Below, in pieces: positions 48,568 to 58,609 of a stretch of DNA of 64,000 bases. Source of the DNA: Haliotis asinina (lineage: Eukaryota; Mollusca; Gastropoda; Lepetellida; Haliotidae). Positions within the stretch are counted from its first letter, which is position 1; each line of letters begins with the position of its first letter. The translations under genes were made by a program, and so were the position numbers. The DNA lies in assembly GCF_037392515.1 (NCBI RefSeq), contig NC_090291.1:30118001-30182000 (forward strand). The letters are read 5' to 3'. The notes below the pieces were generated by a model that was given only the letters and a program-made list of their open reading frames with translations, searched no databases and was not told the origin of the DNA.

Positions 48568-51500
48568 ATGGCATGTCACACCGACCCCGTGTCGACTTCG
48601 ACATACCAAAAGGACTACCAGGTGAACCAGTTCCTGCCGGCAGTCAGGATGACCACCCTACCCATGTTCCAGCCCGGGAGGGAGAAATCCACGAACCAAT
48701 GGAGGCCGAGCGTGAAGAAGGTGCCAGGCCCGCCGAGCTCGGTGCTGTTTGCACGGTAAGACTCTTCAAATAGTGGATCCGGACCCACTTTGATTATAAT
48801 GAACGAGTTTGGTTTTACGCCGCTTTTATCAATATTCCTACAATACATTGTACCCATGTTGGGAATCGGATCCAGGTTTCCGGTGTGACGGTCAAACGAT
48901 TTAACCACGAGAGACCCGTGAAGGTCCGGGCTAGAATACTGCCCTTCAGTAAACCCATGCTTGTCGTAAGAGACCACTGACGGGATCGGGTGGTCAGGCT
49001 CGTTGACTTGGTTGACACGTTGTCGGTTCCCCATTGCGCAGATATTTGCTCATGCTATTGATCGCTGGATTGTCGGGCCAAAGCGTGTATTTACACATCG
49101 CCACCATATAGCTGGAATAGTGCGTAAAATTAAACTCACTCACTAGCGAGGCTACCCCACCGCCCGCTTTTAATGACATTATAGTGATGATATACACTGT
49201 CTTCATTGGTTGGCATTATGACAGGGAGACGTGGGGATTCCGAGATTCTCGAGTAAAAAACATGGGAACCTTATTGTCCTTGTCGGAAGAGACGATTTAA
49301 GAAATGGGGTGGTCAGGGTCGGTGGGTATGTTGGTTGCGTGTCATCGTATAGATATTGCAAAGATCGATGTTCATGATGCCAATCAATGGATTATTTGGC
49401 CCGCAAGTCGATTATTTTCAGGACGACGTAACGTTGCCGTTCTATTTTCCATGGCAGCCACTATTTCCGTTAGTTCCGTCTTCCATTTTCACTGTATTAC
49501 TCGCACCGCCGTCCCAATCGTCTAATTTGCTTTGTGTCCTGTTGTTCCCGAGGCGAGCACGAATCTTGTTGCCATAACTTGGAATCCCAGACTGCACCTG
49601 GTTATGGTTCTTGGTTTACCTGCACCATACTTATGATCGTCAACTGCAGTGAGTGATTGAGGTTTGGTTTTTCGCCGCCTTTAACAATATTCTAGCAAAA
49701 TCACGGCGAGGGACACCAGAAATGGGTTTCATTCAATATACCCCTCAATCGAACCAAAGTTTTCGCTGTGACGAGGGAACGCTTTAACCAGACCAGACTC
49801 TTTGTATTTCCTACACTGGAATGACATGATGCCCACCACTAATCCTATCTCCATCATCACCACCACCACCAGCATCATCGTCGTCCACAACCGTCAGCCG
49901 CACATACTTGTCGTCATCATTGTGTTCCTCCACCATCAACCACATACTCGCCATCATCATCGACATTGACAAGTTTGTTTGTCAACTGTCTTAAAAGACG
50001 CAGAATAGTAATGTGTGTTCATGCTTCCTGTTGTCAGGTATGTCCCCAAAGATAAGAAGGCTGTCAGCCAGTCACGATCAGCTTCCCGACTGACACGCCT
50101 GGCCAACTCTGAGAGCGAGAAGCCGCGCGTGCTGGCCACCAAGTTCGGCCTCATGGACATGAACGAGGTGGAGCAGCTCGCCCACAAGCTCAGATGGACT
50201 CCGACCACCCTCGTGGCAACAGAGGAGGCACATCTCCCCATGCCTCAAGTAGGTACATTTTGTTTGTTGTTTTATGCCGCTGGCTTTCACCACGTTGCAT
50301 GTTTCTATACCTGATGTACACTGATGCCAAAGAACGTATACATCGCTTTTGATAGAAGTTTGAAATGAAGCGGAAATGGTTATTCGATTGTGATGTATCA
50401 GATACGGGTATTGCAGTTCTCAGATTTGAAACCGAGAGATGCTAGGATTGATTATGTGCAACTGGGCCCTGAATTAGAAAATTAATGTCAATTCAGAGAA
50501 CCAGTCACGGTTATATTGCTTCCTGATCGTATACGTGATTTGTTTGTGTTTGTTTGTTTGACGTTTAACGCCGCACTCATCAATATTTCAAGTTATATGG
50601 CGGCGGTGAATAAATTATAGAATCTGGACCAGACAATCCAGTGATCAATAGTATGGATATCGATCTACGCAACTGGAATTCGATGACCAGTTGCAAACAG
50701 GTCAGCGGGTGTGACCACCCCATAATCGCTTTTTACGACTGAAGACCCATTCTAACCCGGATGTAGATACAGACGCTATAAACAACCAATGGTGTGTGTA
50801 AAGTAATAGTTGGTTCTGCATACTAAATACCATACCAAACCCACGTAAAAACATGGAAATCTGATATTGACATAAGAAATATGATCATCACTTGGGACCC
50901 TTCTCACGCAAGATCAGCGAACCACATAACAGTTTAGACTCGGTATTTTGGAAAACATAGCTCCATACTTTACTTGAATATTTCAGATAGACACGCGTGC
51001 GAAGACGCTCGAGAAGCGCGCGGACATGGTCAGGTTTGACGTCCAGCGTTACGATGACCAGCCTCGGATGTGGCAACAAGCGGAACTATTCGATCGTTAC
51101 CAGCTTCGTCAGCCTGTGCAGAGAGTTGTCTACCCTTATGACACACACAATGACAAAAAGCTACTGAAAAGGAGGTATGTTGACAAGGGAGCCATTGTAT
51201 GTACGAATCGATACAACCTCGGTGATACCGTAACCTTACCTGTAATGTATTTTACACATAGTTTTTTTATTACACCACGAGGAAAGGTGAATATGTGCAT
51301 CCTACTCAATCCATGCGTTTATTTTGATGAGAAACACAATGAGGCCATTCTTCACCAACCTTCATTTTGGTATAGTGACGTAACTATGACAGCACAGGAA
51401 TGTCCTCGCTTATGGGGGTAATTTGATTGGACAAATACTTTTAGCGACACATATTTTTCAGTACGAATCGGTGGAAGCGGGTGAGGATCATAATACAAAT

Positions 51501-53503
51501 ATCTGGAAAACCGAGGATAGTGTGGACAGTAGAGAGGCAATGTTTGTTTCCCGACGCCATTATATGCTGGACAAAAATAGTTAGGGATATATGTTTAATT
51601 CATGTTTTACAGTCGGATGCGTACAATGGGTCCTTGTCCCATAATTATTATGATTATAGAATCTTTTGTTACTTTTATTTGACAAAAATACCACTCTGTT
51701 TTGTAAGAATGCGTCCTTTCCATGAGGCTATTCTGGCCAAGATAATATCTTTCCTCTGGTCATGAACCGATACTAGGTAAGTCCATTCGTTGGGAGAAAA
51801 AAAGACTATTTCACTTATCAAGTAAGTCTGTTCTTTGTTATATCGTGGAGACTCTAGCAGATTGTAGAATATCCCTGGTTGTATAGGAACTACACATGTT
51901 ACAGGGGCAAGGAAGCTTCCAACCCACGTGATTCCGAGAAAATCAGGAACCTCGTGCAACAGGATCAGATTGCCTCAGTCTTGTAAGTAATGAATGTCGC
52001 TGTGCAAATATCAACATTTTTACGTTGATTAGAACAAATCGTCTACCTACAACACGTGCTCAAATTGTTAGAGAGGCATGTTTTCTTGAGGGTACTGAGA
52101 GGGTAGATTGTAGCGTCACAGATCAATATTCATGACCTTCAGGTCAAATCGGCTAACCCAAACTTGAAAATGCTCTAGTAAGTCGAATATCAATTTTGGA
52201 CCAGGGTCAGACCTGAGTTGAGATACGCTTCTGATTTGTCATTGGTATTAGATCTCCGGGTCATGTTTGTGTTTGTAAAGAAATACATGTGTGTAGATAT
52301 CTGACGTCTAAGTTGATGGAGCACCTGTAACGGGCTGGACTCGGCTGTATCAAACTTTAATAAATCGTGTCATTAAACACTCATTAACTTACGATGTATT
52401 CAGAATTTGATCACACGAGTTTATTGCTGATGTTAGTAAATGAAGCAATGATACGTCAGGGTCGAGGATGATGAAAGAGATAATACTTTATTCAGTTTCA
52501 TGTATTTGTTTCTGTAACAGTATCGCGTGTCACACACACGCACATGGATAAAGACTGTGATGTGGGTCTTTTCTTGCAGTGTCCGCCATTGTCCGGGCTA
52601 TGCCGGATACGTTCCGCGGGTGCCGCCAGCAGATCACGTGACTAAGCAAGCACCCAATCCCAGCATGGTTAGCACAATGAAGGCAACCTACAGGTACCTG
52701 TTGTCGGGTGTGCTTGATCTGGACGCGCCATAACATCCTTATCTATTCGTAACACTGGTGGTATCGAAACTAACCTTTAAGAAAGCCCATAACATATGCA
52801 CTGTTTTGTTATCATAAACATCGGCCATATAATGAGGCTTATACACCTCATGTGTCACAGGTAGATATTTTTGGATGACCTACCCGTTTCATTGCACATT
52901 CTTTTCATGACCCTCCTCTGGAGACTGCTATCGGTCCTGGTGATCTTCCCCTGATGAATTCCCCGATCCTCTAACAGAAACCATATAAAGAACACCCTCA
53001 TCCTTAACATACGTTGTTATCCTTGCATCAAAAGGTTAGCAGACATAGTCTTGATGTTCATGTCAGCGTCACTAAATCCAATCATATACTGACTGTATTA
53101 CACGATGTACACACATGACTTAGGCGAATCCAGAGTTCTGGTCCATTTTGTCCTAAAATTTTGTTAAGTAACCACTGAAATTCAGGTGAAAATGAAGTTT
53201 TACCGTCCTTGTCAATAATGATGTATGCAAACATAAACAACATTTAACTTCTGTTTTCATTGTGTATATCAGTAAACCTGCTTCACATATTTCCAAGTTC
53301 TATACTTCTGTGTTTCTTTGTTTCAGAGTATTTAACGGTACAATGGTTCAGATTGACTTTCTTCCTTTCCTAGGCAGATTCCACGAGAAGAACTGATGAA
53401 GAGACGGTTCGCGAACAGCGGTCAGTTCTCGAAAGCGGTGACCTTGACCTTTCCCTTCAACCCTTACAGCAAGGTCGGATCCAGGAGTAACAATTCTGAA
53501 TAA
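48568..53503 (+). CDS. Six-exon ciliary/sperm microtubule inner protein-like gene (SPATA48/SPMIP7-like candidate)
   Basis: Exons: 48568-48755, 50038-50248, 50987-51174, 51905-51982, 52580-52693 and 53374-53503 (TAA). All junctions are GT-AG and keep one frame, giving 302 residues. The start ATG is in GAAAATGG, with an in-frame TGA upstream at 48517; a second ATG at 48573 is out of phase with exon 2. There is no signal peptide or membrane helix. The protein is basic and polar, with short Pro/Tyr/Arg motifs typical of microtubule inner proteins: ARYVPKDKK, RYQLRQPVQRVVYPYD, HCPGYAGYVPRVPP, STMKATYRQIPREELMKRRF and VTLTFPFNPY near the end. The GYAGYVPR segment and the C terminus made me think of SPATA48/SPMIP7, a sperm axoneme protein, but this is from memory and unchecked. 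The gene structure is far surer than the name. Intron 1 holds nested SINEs; intron 2 holds another. Confidence 0.75.
48802..49165 (-). repeat. SINE family B copy split by a SINE A insertion
   Basis: Left part 48802-48910 (GAGTTTGGTTTTACGCCGCT to ATTTAACCACGAG); right part from about 49143 (GCGAGGCTACCCCACCGCCC). Together they make one family B element. It lies in intron 1 of the microtubule inner protein-like gene. Confidence 0.8.
48911..49142 (+). mobile_element. SINE family A nested in SINE B
   Basis: AGACCCGTGAAGGTCCGGGC, TGACGGGATCGGGTGGTCAG and CACCATATAGCTGGAATAGT, ending AAACTCACTCACTA. A short CGAG is repeated at both junctions, consistent with a small or eroded target duplication. 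Confidence 0.85.
49255..49430 (+). repeat. SINE family A, strongly diverged
   Basis: TTGTCGGAAGAGACGATTTA, GGGGTGGTCAGGGTCGGTGG, AGATCGATGTTCATGATGCC and AATCAATGGATTATTTGGCC follow family order. Confidence 0.65.
49650..49800 (-). repeat. SINE family B
   Basis: GTGAGTGATTGAGGTTTGGT, CAATATTCTAGCAAAATCAC, GGGACACCAGAAATGGGTTT, CAATCGAACCAAAG and AACGCTTTAACCAGAC. Confidence 0.82.
50555..50762 (-). repeat. SINE family A in intron 2 of the microtubule inner protein-like gene
   Basis: GACGTTTAACGCCGCACTCA, ATCTGGACCAGACAATCCAG, GATATCGATCTACGCAACTG and CAGCGGGTGTGACCACCCCA. Confidence 0.85.
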
Positions 53504-53593
53504 GAAGAAGGCAGCCATGGGTATCGATACCTAGGCTAAATTCCACATCGGAATGGCTATTGATGCATGTTTGAATTAAGTATACGGAAGGAT

Positions 53594-53599
53594 ATTAAA
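53594..53599 (+). terminator. Candidate polyadenylation signal of the microtubule inner protein-like gene
   Basis: ATTAAA 91 nt after the TAA stop at 53501-53503, in an A+T-rich 3' UTR and just before a SINE fragment that starts near 53640. Assignment is by position. Confidence 0.45.
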
Positions 53600-53639
53600 A
53601 TTATTTCAAAATAAGGCCTGTTTCATAGTTATTAGTGCT

Positions 53640-53785
53640 TTGAGGATTGACGACCTTGCGGGGAACATCCGTGGTAGAATACGCCTTCAGCTGCTGATCA
53701 CTTGATTGTCTGGTCCAGACACGAATATTTCGTGTAGCTGGAATATTGCCGAGCGGTGTCAATCTAAACTCACTCTTTTTTTTTT
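53640..53785 (+). repeat. SINE family A with an internal deletion
   Basis: GTGGTAGAATACGCCTTCAG is joined directly to TGATCACTTGATTGTCTGGT, so the middle ~100 bp are missing. It ends CTAAACTCACTC and poly-T. Confidence 0.8.
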
Positions 53786-54003
53786 TACGAAACTGTTGCT
53801 CCATGCTGCTCTGTGCTGTCAACAAAACACTGAAGCTGATAACCAAAACATCTTTGCCTCAGTTTCCGGTTTGAGGGTATCCTGTGATAGTTGGTTCTTC
53901 ATGTCAATGTCTGAGCTGCACACTGCAAATACTCCACTGACACATTCAGTCAGATGACGCAGCCTTGGTGAGCCCATCATACAGTGTTTCAGTGGAAGCA
54001 ACA

Positions 54004-54182
54004 GTCGTCCAGAGAGTTAGATTGCTGATTTTGTGTGCTGATGACTAGATGCCTGACTCTGAGGGTGTGAGGTTGAAACCCAAATGACAATCAACCTATC
54101 TGTACTTTACTGAGGAAGTGTAACCGCAAATATAACATATGTTACATTTGACCTCTTTCTGAATGGCATGGTGCAATCACAG
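54004..54182 (+). repeat. Diverged tRNA-promoter element with a 3' inverted arm
   Basis: GATTTTGTGTGCTGATGACT, GATGCCTGACTCTGAGGGTG and GGTTGAAACCC are the tRNA-like part; TACTTTACTGAGGAAGTGTA and ATATAACATATG are the tail. It then continues TTACATTTGACCTCTTTCTG and AATGGCATGGTGCAATCA, the reverse complement of the 5' arm of the copies at 32305 and 39957. Confidence 0.8.
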
Positions 54183-54603
54183 CAAAATCATTGCTGGAAA
54201 AAAGAAAGTACACACTTGTAAATTGGATGATCATAGTCTGACATTCCAAACATAGCCCCCAATGGCAAGTATGATACTCTTATTTAATACTTCACCATCC
54301 AATGAGTATTACCTGTTGTATTTAAGCCACCATCTACTTTTCATACCTTGCAGTAGTAGTATAAGTAATAAGGGGACGAGATACTACTTAAACCACTGCA
54401 CTTGATACTGACATGATGTGTCCACTGTAATTAATCACTACCAACTCAAGTCTCATAATACCAAAAACATTCTGCATCAGAATGTTAGTCATCATGGAAG
54501 ACACTTCAAAACAAATTTTGTTCAAACAAAAGTGTATGTACAACGTTTTTTGTGCAGTGCTGGTCCAGATACACCTGCATATGTTGCAGCAGTGACACAA
54601 GAG

Positions 54604-54765
54604 TAAGTGAGTGAGATTGGTTTTACGCAGACTTTAGTTATATTCCAGCAATATCAGGGCACATGACATCAGAAATGGGATTTACATATTGTACCCATGT
54701 GGGGAATCGAACCCAGGTCTTTAGCGTGATGAGTAAACACAACACCCAGGCTACCACATTGCCAC
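54604..54765 (-). repeat. SINE family B
   Basis: AAGTGAGTGAGATTGGTTTT, TATTCCAGCAATATCAGGGC, TGTACCCATGTGGGGAATCG and AACCCAGGTCTTTAGCGTGA: a well-preserved copy. Confidence 0.9.
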
Positions 54766-54862
54766 TGCTGGTCAAGAGAATCAAGTGATGCTAAAGCACC
54801 TGCTCAGATATTTTCAAAGATCTTGTAGTGAAATAAATAAAACAACCTTGTGGAGGTTCTTG

Positions 54863-54868
54863 TTTAAT
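54863..54868 (-). terminator. Candidate polyadenylation signal of prefoldin 4
   Basis: ATTAAA on the minus strand, about 215 nt past the TGA stop. No AATAAA was seen between the stop and this site, so the variant hexamer is the best candidate. Assignment is by position only. Confidence 0.35.
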
Positions 54869-55081
54869 TTTGTTTAACCAAGTATTATGACACAAACAAG
54901 ACATTACACAATACAAACATGAAGACTGGTGGTAATAAGACATCTCATGATGCACACTGACGTTACAGCTGTTGTACAGTCTGAGGATGGACAGTGATTC
55001 AAACCTACAATAATTCACTGAGGCAAATTATTGTAATGTACCATGGTATAAATATCTAATTTCTTAATGTCCGGGGGCGAC

Positions 55082-58000
55082 TCAGTCATCCTCTGCCTCT
55101 AAGTTGATATTGTTTCCAAACTTAGCATAAAGTTGAACTTTTAAATCGGAAAGAACTTTCTTGTGTGTCTCTGCCCTCTCTTCCAGTTCCTCTATGGCCT
55201 TCTGGGTACTTTCCTTGGCTTTCTCAATCATCTCATTGGCTTCTTCAACAGTTGAGCTCACAAACACTTCTCCAATCTGGTATGTAGGATAGTTAAGGCT
55301 TATTTTCATAGCTAATATGATAATGATTTTAATATTGATGCTGCACCCAGCAATATCTAAGCAATATCACAGCAGCCTGTATTTTATCAAATCTGGATAA
55401 GACAATATAGTGATTCACATAATAAACAAACCATAATTGCTCAGAACCTTAACAAATACTAATATTTTAGTACCTTCACATTTAATCACATCAACATACA
55501 AAAGGCTCACTTGAATACTATTGAATCAAGATTATTTGACTAAATATGTACATATATACCTATGTCCTGAAGGAAACGGGGATAGTGAGAGTAGGGAAGT
55601 TTCTATTGTATTCTGATTAGACTTTGACTGATATCGATTCCTATGGCAGAACATAGACATAACAGAAGTGGAAACTGAGGGAGTATTGGTCTGTTTGGAG
55701 AGATTCCTGAAAATATACTGAAAAAGGGGTCAAACTCAAGTCAAAAATGACTGGCATGTCTAGACTGCCTCAGTTCTAAAATAAAAATTGTTCTGGGCTC
55801 CTCTGCATGTTTAATCTTTACTACTAGATACATATATTTAAACAGAAAAAAACTTTACTTCTGCAACTAAATGTCTGTCTAATGCAATACATACAGAATA
55901 CTACACCTATTGGACCTTATTCAATGATCGGCTCTCACAATTACATGATGTAGTACTACAGGTTCTTGCCTTGCAATAAGCATAAGACGGAAATGTAGTC
56001 ATGTGACCCTGTCAGCAACATTCGAGATTCTTCATAGCGGCCATTTGATAAAGAACTTTTGACCAGTCACCGACTGTCTGAGTACCACAAATGCTGATTG
56101 TGTATGATGACACAATCAGCTTCATTGTGTGCCGTTGAGGCTTTTAAACGTTCCTGACATTATGTCAACTAGAGGCAGTCCAAATAATACATGTTCTTAT
56201 CCAATGAACTTGAATCTTGATTAAAGGTTAAGTGGTTATGTTTGAGTGAACACCGGTCTATATAATATGATATTTTAAGGATATGGAATTGCACCATCTT
56301 CTTCATCTTGAAGCATCAGTTCATCAGCAGCATCCTCAAGATTTTGAAGATCTTTCTGCAAAACCAGCAACAAACTGTATCACATATGACTGAACATGCA
56401 AAAAATAAAATAATTACTTCAAACGCTTTATATCTGACAACATGCAAATGCATGAAACCAAGTATTTTATTTTGCAATGTGTATCATTAGTCCGATAGAT
56501 ATTTCTTTTTCTATTACTCAGAATGTAACAATGTCTCATTATCGATACAGGGTTGTAGTCAAAAGGGCCGAGTTAGTCAAAGTCAAATGAAAAGTAAAAA
56601 TGGCCGAAAAAATAGCCAAAATATAAAACTTTGATAAATTTAATATTAAAATAGTGTAAATAGTATTTGGCTTGTTGTTGTGATTTTAAATGGAATCTGT
56701 ATATGAGACTCAAATGTTTTCAACTGCAAAATTGTGAAGTGTCTTGACTCAGTGTCATGACTGACCTGTGTGGGATGTTTGTTTTCGTTATTGTTGCAAC
56801 TTGTATATAAGATTTTAATCGAATCTAGTGCCAGAGTACCGGGAGCAGAGAGAACCCTAAATAATTGGCTTGTATTGCCCACAGGTGAAACACAGAAAGA
56901 TCTGTAATTTGAGGTGTGTATTTTTACATGAGTTAATTTTGACTATTTGGATTAAGTTAATTAAATAACACCACAAGATAGCTGTTATAGTGTATAGTAA
57001 GTTTATTATATGGATTGCAACTTATCGAAAGTTTCCTGCCTCAAGGGTTCCTATGCACTGGTGAACGGATATTAAAGCATCTCGTTTGCTAGTGACAGTC
57101 AGTTAACTCAGTTATCACGGCACAGCAGTGGTTTGTGGGGGACATTCAAGATAGTTAAAAGTCCCTTCTACTCTGTACATGGACATCTGAAGGCCACTCA
57201 ACAGATAAAGATGATGCCCCTCTATTTCATCCTCATATCAAGTCATGGTTCATGTCCTACCCTGTCTGCCCCAAGTGAATTTTGGACAAATGAACAGTGT
57301 GTAAATCATGAAATTGTGTATGTTGTGTATGAATGAACTACTATAAATTATGAATGAATGAACTTGTGTTTATTGTCAATGAAATTGTGTAGATTAGGAA
57401 CGAATTAACTTGTGCAAATTACCATTATTATTTATGTTTATTATGTGAATGTGTGTTAATTAAGTAAATTATGAACTATAACATTTATATGTACTGCCAT
57501 TACATGAAAACTTGGCTACATGCTCGGCCAATACGATGCCGTTATCATTTTATTAATGTTATGATGATACTATGTTTCAATGCTATGTGTGTCAATGAAT
57601 AAGGTAAAATCTTTCTAAACTTGTTTCTTATGTTCAGTCCATTTGACTAGGGATAAGGCCATTTTGGCTTATTGTCACAGCCCATTTGACTTTCACCTCA
57701 GCACTTTTGACTTTTTCCACTGGCCCATTTGACTTGGTACTTCTCTGCCTTTTCCTCCTTCGGGTCATTTGCTAGTTCCGTCAATACAAACACTGAGGAA
57801 ATTATACTGAATCAGACCATTTGGAGCTGATGCTGTTTTACCTTTTTAGTTGTAAGTTCTTCCTTTATATCTTGCAGTTTTGCATTGTGCCTGGCAAACT
57901 TGTTGATCTTTTGTTGATCTTCAAATGTCACTTGAGCATCTGAGTCCTTGAAAAAAAATGACATCTGTGTTAAGTCACCGTCACGAGTCAACAGTGCATC

Positions 58001-58396
58001 ATCAAATGCTTGACATGTATTTAACATAGAACAATTTTGATTGTGTAAAAAGGGAAACAGGTCAGCACAAGAAACATTGGCCCCGAAACATTTTCTGATT
58101 TGATCTGAAGGATGTCTCACTATCTGAACACAGATATTTCAACGCTGATATCACACCATTTCTTGGTCAAGTTGATGTATCGTTCACGTTGTCAGGGTGA
58201 AAACTTCAACGAGTATGATTCCATCACCAACATCCTGGGTTCATTTCGAAAAATAGCTGTGTCGGTGTGTGGAAGTTTTCACCTAAACAATACTTAAATG
58301 CATTATGACAACAAGATCTTAGAGGCATATATTCGTTTACATAAACCATTACGATTTTACAATAGTGTCTCTCACCGTATCCTTCAAGGTAGCCAT
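55082..58396 (-). CDS. PFDN4: Prefoldin subunit 4, complete four-exon gene
   Basis: Beta-type subunit of the hexameric prefoldin complex, which hands unfolded actin and tubulin to the cytosolic chaperonin CCT. Coding exons on the minus strand: 58396-58376 (MATLKDT), 57946-57842, 56355-56285 and 55283-55082 with a TGA stop; phases agree at every junction and give 132 residues, against 134 in human. Recognised by VTFEDQQKINKFAR near the N terminus, KKKDLQNLEDA in the middle, and PYQIGEVFVSS then LKVQLYAKFGNNINLEAEDD at the C terminus. Two long helices flank the short beta-hairpin segment around PYQIGEVF, as usual for the family. Introns 1 and 2 are GT-AG; intron 3 is AT-AC (see separate entry). 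The gene is divergent from TMX3 with 213 bp between start codons. The start ATG is the only one that continues in frame into exon 2. The function is taken from the family. Confidence 0.96.
55284..56284 (-). other. U12-type AT-AC intron of the prefoldin 4 gene
   Basis: Read on the minus strand, the exon ends GCAATTCC and the intron opens ATATCCTTAA, which is the U12 5' splice-site consensus. It closes with CCTTAACTATCCTAC, where CCTTAAC matches the U12 branch site about 10 nt before a terminal AC. Joining GATGGTGCAATTCC to ATACCAGATTGG restores the conserved Pro-Tyr-Gln-Ile-Gly; no GT or AG near either boundary would do so. The intron is 1001 nt long and holds a SINE fragment at about 55325-55440. 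It should be removed by the minor (U11/U12) spliceosome. Confidence 0.9.
55325..55440 (-). repeat. SINE family A fragment inside the AT-AC intron
   Basis: CTGCACCCAGCAATATCTAA and CAAATCTGGATAAGACAATA resemble the reversed 3' half of family A, strongly diverged. Confidence 0.5.
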
Positions 58397-58609
58397 GCTT
58401 GATGTTTAGATCAGCAGTAAATACCTCAAAGTTCTAAAATATTCTCTTGGACATACCGTATTACTGCATAGACACATGACAGTATATACCATTTAATAAC
58501 AATTGTAAGTACAAGAAAATATAAATTTACGACATCTTCAACTGTGATATATTTTCCTTTCCTATCACAATTATGCTATATATTTTATGCAGCACTGTTA
58601 TGTTGAAAC
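58397..58609. promoter_or_regulatory. Compact bidirectional promoter between prefoldin 4 and TMX3
   Basis: Only 213 bp separate the two divergent start codons, so both 5' UTRs and both core promoters must fit here unless either gene has an upstream non-coding exon. The interval is A+T-rich with few CpGs and no classical TATA box at a convincing distance. TATATATTTTATGCAGC lies about 20 nt before the TMX3 ATG, which is rather close. Divergent sharing is inferred from spacing alone. Confidence 0.6.

Noticed and set aside
48573-48773. MSHRPRVDFDIPKGLPGE frame in exon 1 of the six-exon gene
   Set aside because: Attractive composition, but it would join exon 2 in the wrong phase. The frame starting at 48568 joins correctly.
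55082-55309. Stand-alone 75-residue prefoldin-like protein starting MKISLNYPTYQIGE
   Set aside because: The first eight residues are intron sequence containing the U12 branch site; the real exon starts at 55283.
57812-58120. 102-residue protein containing VTFEDQQKINKF
   Set aside because: It reads through both splice sites of prefoldin 4 exon 2; only 57842-57946 is coding.
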